A stretch of DNA of 8,264 nt from an uncultured Negativicutes bacterium (lineage in GTDB: Bacteria; Bacillota; Negativicutes; Acidaminococcales; Acidaminococcaceae). The stretch lies in NCBI GenBank assembly GCA_937926555.1, contig CALAZX010000190.1:1-8264 (forward strand), written 5' to 3'. The notes beneath the pieces were generated by a model that saw only the letters and a list, made by a program, of their open reading frames with translations, made no database searches and had not been told where the DNA came from. Positions within the stretch are counted from its first letter, which is position 1; every line of letters begins with the position of its first letter. This document shows, in pieces, positions 5,957 through 8,264 of this stretch. The position numbers and the translations under genes were made by a program.

Positions 5957-6064
5957 ATGAACCCTGCTTTACAGAAAATGCCGCGTTTGCTGAGAGCGGC
6001 AGAGAAAGATCATCGTCAGACCACCTTCAAACTGCCTGGTGAACAGATGGCGCCATCCCAGTAA
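5957..6064 (+). CDS. Possible 35-codon leader peptide inside the T-box leader
   Basis: An ATG at 5957 opens a frame of 35 codons ending at TAA (6062-6064). AAGGA (5945-5949) lies seven bases before the ATG, a reasonable ribosome-binding site. The frame starts MNPALQKMPRLL and contains two consecutive threonine codons, ACC ACC (6020-6025), the first being the proposed T-box specifier. The AAGG of the ribosome-binding site is also the 5' strand of the proposed Stem I base, so translation and tRNA sensing would be mutually exclusive. The protein has no recognisable family. The frame could easily be coincidental in a conserved structured RNA, so this is a low-confidence gene listed because of the Thr-Thr pair. 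Confidence 0.2.
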   Translation: MNPALQKMPRLLRAAEKDHRQTTFKLPGEQMAPSQ

Positions 6065-6148
6065 TCAGAGCCGCGCGGCTGCGTTAAAAGCTACCGAGTG
6101 GACCGTGACGTTGTGCGTCAGGGTCAATAAGGGTGGAACCGCGATCAA

Positions 6149-6184
6149 CCTCGTCCCTATATGTGTAGGGAACGGGGATTTTTT
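6149..6184 (+). terminator. T-box attenuator terminator
   Basis: An 11-bp stem pairs 6149-6159 with 6166-6177, with one bulged A (6171), one T-G pair and a six-base loop, followed by six T (6179-6184). Its left strand includes both 3' arms of the antiterminator, so the two structures exclude each other. It stops transcription before thrS when tRNA-Thr is charged. The thrS ribosome-binding site begins six bases after the U-tract. Confidence 0.95.
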
Positions 6185-6203
6185 ATTTTAGGAGGAAAGA
6201 AAA

Positions 6204-8117
6204 ATGGCTGATGTAAAAGTAACGTTGAAAGACGGCAGTGTGAAAGAAGTACCTGCCGGAAGCACTTTCTTGGAAATTGCCAAAGGGCTGAACCAGAAAC
6301 TGGGCAAACAGGCTCTTCTGGCTGTAGCGAACGGTAAAAACAGAGATCTGAGCGATAAACTGGAAGAGGACGCAACGGTAGAGTTCGTGCTGCCCGATTC
6401 CCCGGAAGGCCTCCATGCCATCCGTCATACCGCATCCCACATCATGGCGCAGGCTATCCAGCATCTGTTCCCCGATGTGAAATTCGCAATCGGACCGGCA
6501 ATCGACACCGGTTTCTACTATGACCTGGACAGCGAGCACGTATTCACTCCCGATGACCTGCGTGACATCGAGAAGGAGATGGCCCGCATCGTGAAACAGA
6601 ACATCCCCCTGGTACGCAGTGAAGTTCCCCGCGCCGAGGCCCTGAAACGCTTCGCCGCAGCCGACGAGAAATACAAAGTCGAGCTGATCAACGACCTGCC
6701 GGAAGACGCTGTCATCAGCCTCTACACCCAGGGCGACTTCACCGACCTGTGCGCAGGCCCCCATTGCCCCTCCACCGGCCGTGTGAAAGCATTCAAACTG
6801 ATGAGCATCGCAGGCGCTTACTGGCGCGGCGACGAGAAGAACAAGATGCTGCAGCGTATCTATGGCACCGCCTTCGCAAGCAAGGAGGAGCTGGACAAAT
6901 ACCTGCACATGCTGGAAGAGGCCGCCAAGCGCGACCACCGCAAACTGGGCAAGGAGCTGGACCTGTTCAGCATGCATGACGAGGGCCCGGGCTTCCCGTT
7001 CTTCCATCCCAACGGCATGATCCTCCGCAACAACCTGCTGGAATACTGGCACCAGGTTCACCGCCGCTACGGCTACGAGGAGATCATGACCCCCATGATC
7101 ATGAACCGTGCCCTGTGGGTACGCAGCGGTCACTGGGACCATTACCGCGAGAACATGTACTTCACCCAGATCGACGGTGAGGACTACGCTATCAAACCGA
7201 TGAACTGCCCCGGCGGCATGATGGTCTACAAGACCCATCCCCATTCCTACCGCGAACTGCCCCTGCGCTACGGCGAACTGGGCCTGGTTCACCGTCACGA
7301 GCTGAGCGGCGCTCTCCACGGCCTGTTCCGTGTACGCTGCTTCACCCAGGACGATGCCCATATCTTCATGATGCCCAGCCAGATTCGCGACGAGATCACC
7401 AACGTGATCAAACTGTTTGACGAGGTGTACAAGACCTTCGGCCTGAAATACCATGCCGAGCTGTCCACCCGTCCGGAAGACTCCCTGGGCGACGACGAGA
7501 CCTGGGAGATCGCAACCAACGGCCTGCGTGACGCGCTGGAAGCCGTAGGTCTGGACTACATCGTCAACGAAGGCGACGGCGCCTTCTACGGCCCGAAGAT
7601 CGACTTCCATCTGGAAGACTCCATCGGCCGTACCTGGCAGTGCGGCACCGTCCAGCTGGACATGCTGCTGCCTGAGAAATTCGAACTGGAATACACCGGT
7701 GAGGACGGACAGAAACACCGCCCCGTCATGATCCACCGCGTGGTATACGGCTCCATCGAGCGTTTCATCGGCATCCTGATCGAGCACTATGCAGGCGCGT
7801 TCCCCGCATGGCTGGCTCCCAACCAGGTGCGCGTGATGCCCATCACCGACAAACAGCGCGAATATGCGCAGGAAGTCAACGACAAGCTGGAGAAGCTGGG
7901 CTTCCGCACCAAACTGGACGACCGCAACGAGAAGATTGGCTACAAGATCCGCGAAGCGCAGATGCAGAAAGTTCCCTTCATGCTGGTTATCGGCGAGAAG
8001 GAAGCCGAAGCCGGCACCGTGGCAGTACGCCAGAGAGGCCAGGGCGACCTGGGCGCCATGCCGCTGGACGAGTTCATCGCCAAACTGCAGCATGACGTGG
8101 ACAACAAAGTGCAGTAA
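6204..8117 (+). CDS. thrS: Threonyl-tRNA synthetase
   Basis: The cytoplasmic class II synthetase attaches threonine to tRNA-Thr and hydrolyses mischarged Ser-tRNA-Thr. It has 637 residues, close to the usual length. AGGAGG (6190-6195) is eight bases before the ATG. Residues 1 to about 62 form the TGS domain. The editing domain follows with HTASH (His75, His79) and DLCAGPH (Cys183, His187) intact, so editing should be active. The catalytic core has the zinc ligands Cys335 (MNCPGG), His386 (DDAH) and His511 (MIHR), motif 2 around RVRCFTQDD, and motif 3 Arg520 (GSIERF). The C-terminal 100 or so residues (VRVMPITDKQ onwards) are the anticodon-binding domain. CPGG replaces the CPGH seen in the E. 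coli enzyme, a variant I believe is common in Bacillota. Expression is controlled by the T-box leader directly upstream. Confidence 0.98.
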   Translation: MADVKVTLKDGSVKEVPAGSTFLEIAKGLNQKLGKQALLAVANGKNRDLSDKLEEDATVEFVLPDSPEGLHAIRHTASHIMAQAIQHLFPDVKFAIGPAIDTGFYYDLDSEHVFTPDDLRDIEKEMARIVKQNIPLVRSEVPRAEALKRFAAADEKYKVELINDLPEDAVISLYTQGDFTDLCAGPHCPSTGRVKAFKLMSIAGAYWRGDEKNKMLQRIYGTAFASKEELDKYLHMLEEAAKRDHRKLGKELDLFSMHDEGPGFPFFHPNGMILRNNLLEYWHQVHRRYGYEEIMTPMIMNRALWVRSGHWDHYRENMYFTQIDGEDYAIKPMNCPGGMMVYKTHPHSYRELPLRYGELGLVHRHELSGALHGLFRVRCFTQDDAHIFMMPSQIRDEITNVIKLFDEVYKTFGLKYHAELSTRPEDSLGDDETWEIATNGLRDALEAVGLDYIVNEGDGAFYGPKIDFHLEDSIGRTWQCGTVQLDMLLPEKFELEYTGEDGQKHRPVMIHRVVYGSIERFIGILIEHYAGAFPAWLAPNQVRVMPITDKQREYAQEVNDKLEKLGFRTKLDDRNEKIGYKIREAQMQKVPFMLVIGEKEAEAGTVAVRQRGQGDLGAMPLDEFIAKLQHDVDNKVQ

Positions 8118-8230
8118 GACCGCCTGACAGGTCCGCCATCACGGCGACCTGGGAAGAGGTCCGGAGCGCATTGTCCGGTACATACAACTGAAATGATCCG
8201 GCGCCTGCGGAAGCGGGGCCGGAACCATAG
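8118..8230 (+). other. Structured GC-rich stretch after thrS
   Basis: No gene is supported. On RNA the stretch can fold into successive hairpins: CAGGTC..GCC against GGC..GACCTG (about 8127-8152, one bulged C), TCCGG/CCGG-type pairings around 8160-8180, and CCGGC..GGCCGG around 8199-8224. This leads straight into the terminator at 8231-8264. The succession of stems before a terminator resembles an attenuated 5' leader at least as much as a simple thrS trailer. In many Bacillota, infC-rpmI-rplT lies after thrS and has an L20-binding attenuator, but I cannot identify that element from this sequence. Confidence 0.35.
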
Positions 8231-8264
8231 AGAGGAGGCAGTCCTTCGGGGCTGTCTCCTTTTT
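8231..8264 (+). terminator. Intrinsic terminator with UUCG tetraloop
   Basis: An 11-bp stem (8234-8244 with 8249-8259, two G-T pairs) is capped by TTCG closed by a C-G pair, the very stable UUCG tetraloop. At least five T follow to the window edge. One or more A-T pairs can extend the base. It lies about 115 bases after thrS and ends its transcript or attenuates the next gene. Confidence 0.88.

Larger units (their letters stand above)
5916..6189 (+). promoter_or_regulatory. T-box leader (tRNA-Thr responsive riboswitch) of thrS
   Basis: The leader senses uncharged tRNA-Thr and lets RNA polymerase read into thrS when charging is low. The T-box AAGGGTGGAACCGCG lies at 6129-6143. The antiterminator is clear: AGGG (6130-6133) pairs with CCCT (6155-6158), GCGA (6141-6144) pairs with TCGT (6151-6154), and the seven-base bulge UGGAACC lies between them. 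UGGA in the bulge predicts a tRNA ending in U73-CCA. In Stem I, GAAGG (5944-5948) can pair with CCTTC (6024-6028). That places ACC (6020-6022), a threonine codon, in the specifier position followed by a purine. A distal hairpin TGCCGC/GCGGCA (5979-6001) and later stems, including GATGGCGCCATC, AGCCGCGCGGCT and TGACG/CGTCA (6106-6120), fill the rest. The T-box and antiterminator are certain; the detailed Stem I fold is my reading. Confidence 0.93.

Noticed and set aside
6183..8093. A 636-codon minus-strand open frame opposite thrS
   Set aside because: It has the same antisense-shadow character and runs backwards through the T-box terminator; thrS on the other strand is complete and unambiguous.

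Overview
The window is high-GC bacterial DNA. A tRNA-Thr-sensing T-box leader in front of thrS, strong AGGAGG ribosome-binding sites, a lipoprotein-type solute-binding protein and a DUF4127 protein all point to a Bacillota chromosome. The high GC combined with T-box control and DUF4127 suggests a Negativicutes-type organism such as an Acidaminococcaceae relative. That placement is inference; no rRNA or other taxonomic marker is present.

Left part (1-3437, plus strand): the 3' end of an ABC-transporter ATPase gene of the PotA/AfuC type, then a lipoprotein substrate-binding protein of the AfuA (COG1840-like) type. Only 17 bases further on is a complete 6-phosphogluconate dehydrogenase gene (gnd). 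A strong intrinsic terminator follows gnd. The spacing implies that the binding protein and gnd are cotranscribed, probably with the transporter genes upstream. This links import of an unknown solute to the oxidative pentose phosphate step, and a phosphorylated sugar or sugar acid is a reasonable candidate substrate.

Middle part (3338-5792, mostly minus strand): a cluster of three hairpin terminators separates gnd from two minus-strand genes. One encodes a 74-residue membrane protein with its own near-consensus promoter and a palindrome lying inside that promoter. The other encodes a large exported or membrane-anchored DUF4127 protein of unknown biochemical function.

Right part (5793-8264, plus strand): a divergent promoter region drives DUF4127 leftwards and thrS rightwards. 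The thrS promoter has TTGACA and an extended -10. It is followed by a T-box leader of about 270 nt with an ACC (Thr) specifier candidate, a textbook antiterminator with a UGGAACC bulge, and a competing terminator. A 35-codon open frame with its own Shine-Dalgarno-like sequence and tandem ACC codons runs through the leader; it is the most unusual item in the window. thrS encodes a full-length threonyl-tRNA synthetase with intact editing and zinc sites. After thrS comes a GC-rich, hairpin-forming stretch ending in a UUCG-capped terminator at the window edge, which could be either the thrS terminator or the attenuator of the next gene.

I found no CRISPR array, insertion sequence, prophage gene, tRNA or rRNA. 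Most of the window is ordinary core-genome content. The points worth a second look are the transporter-gnd linkage, the frame inside the T-box, the small membrane protein with its promoter palindrome, and the unexplained DUF4127 N-terminus.
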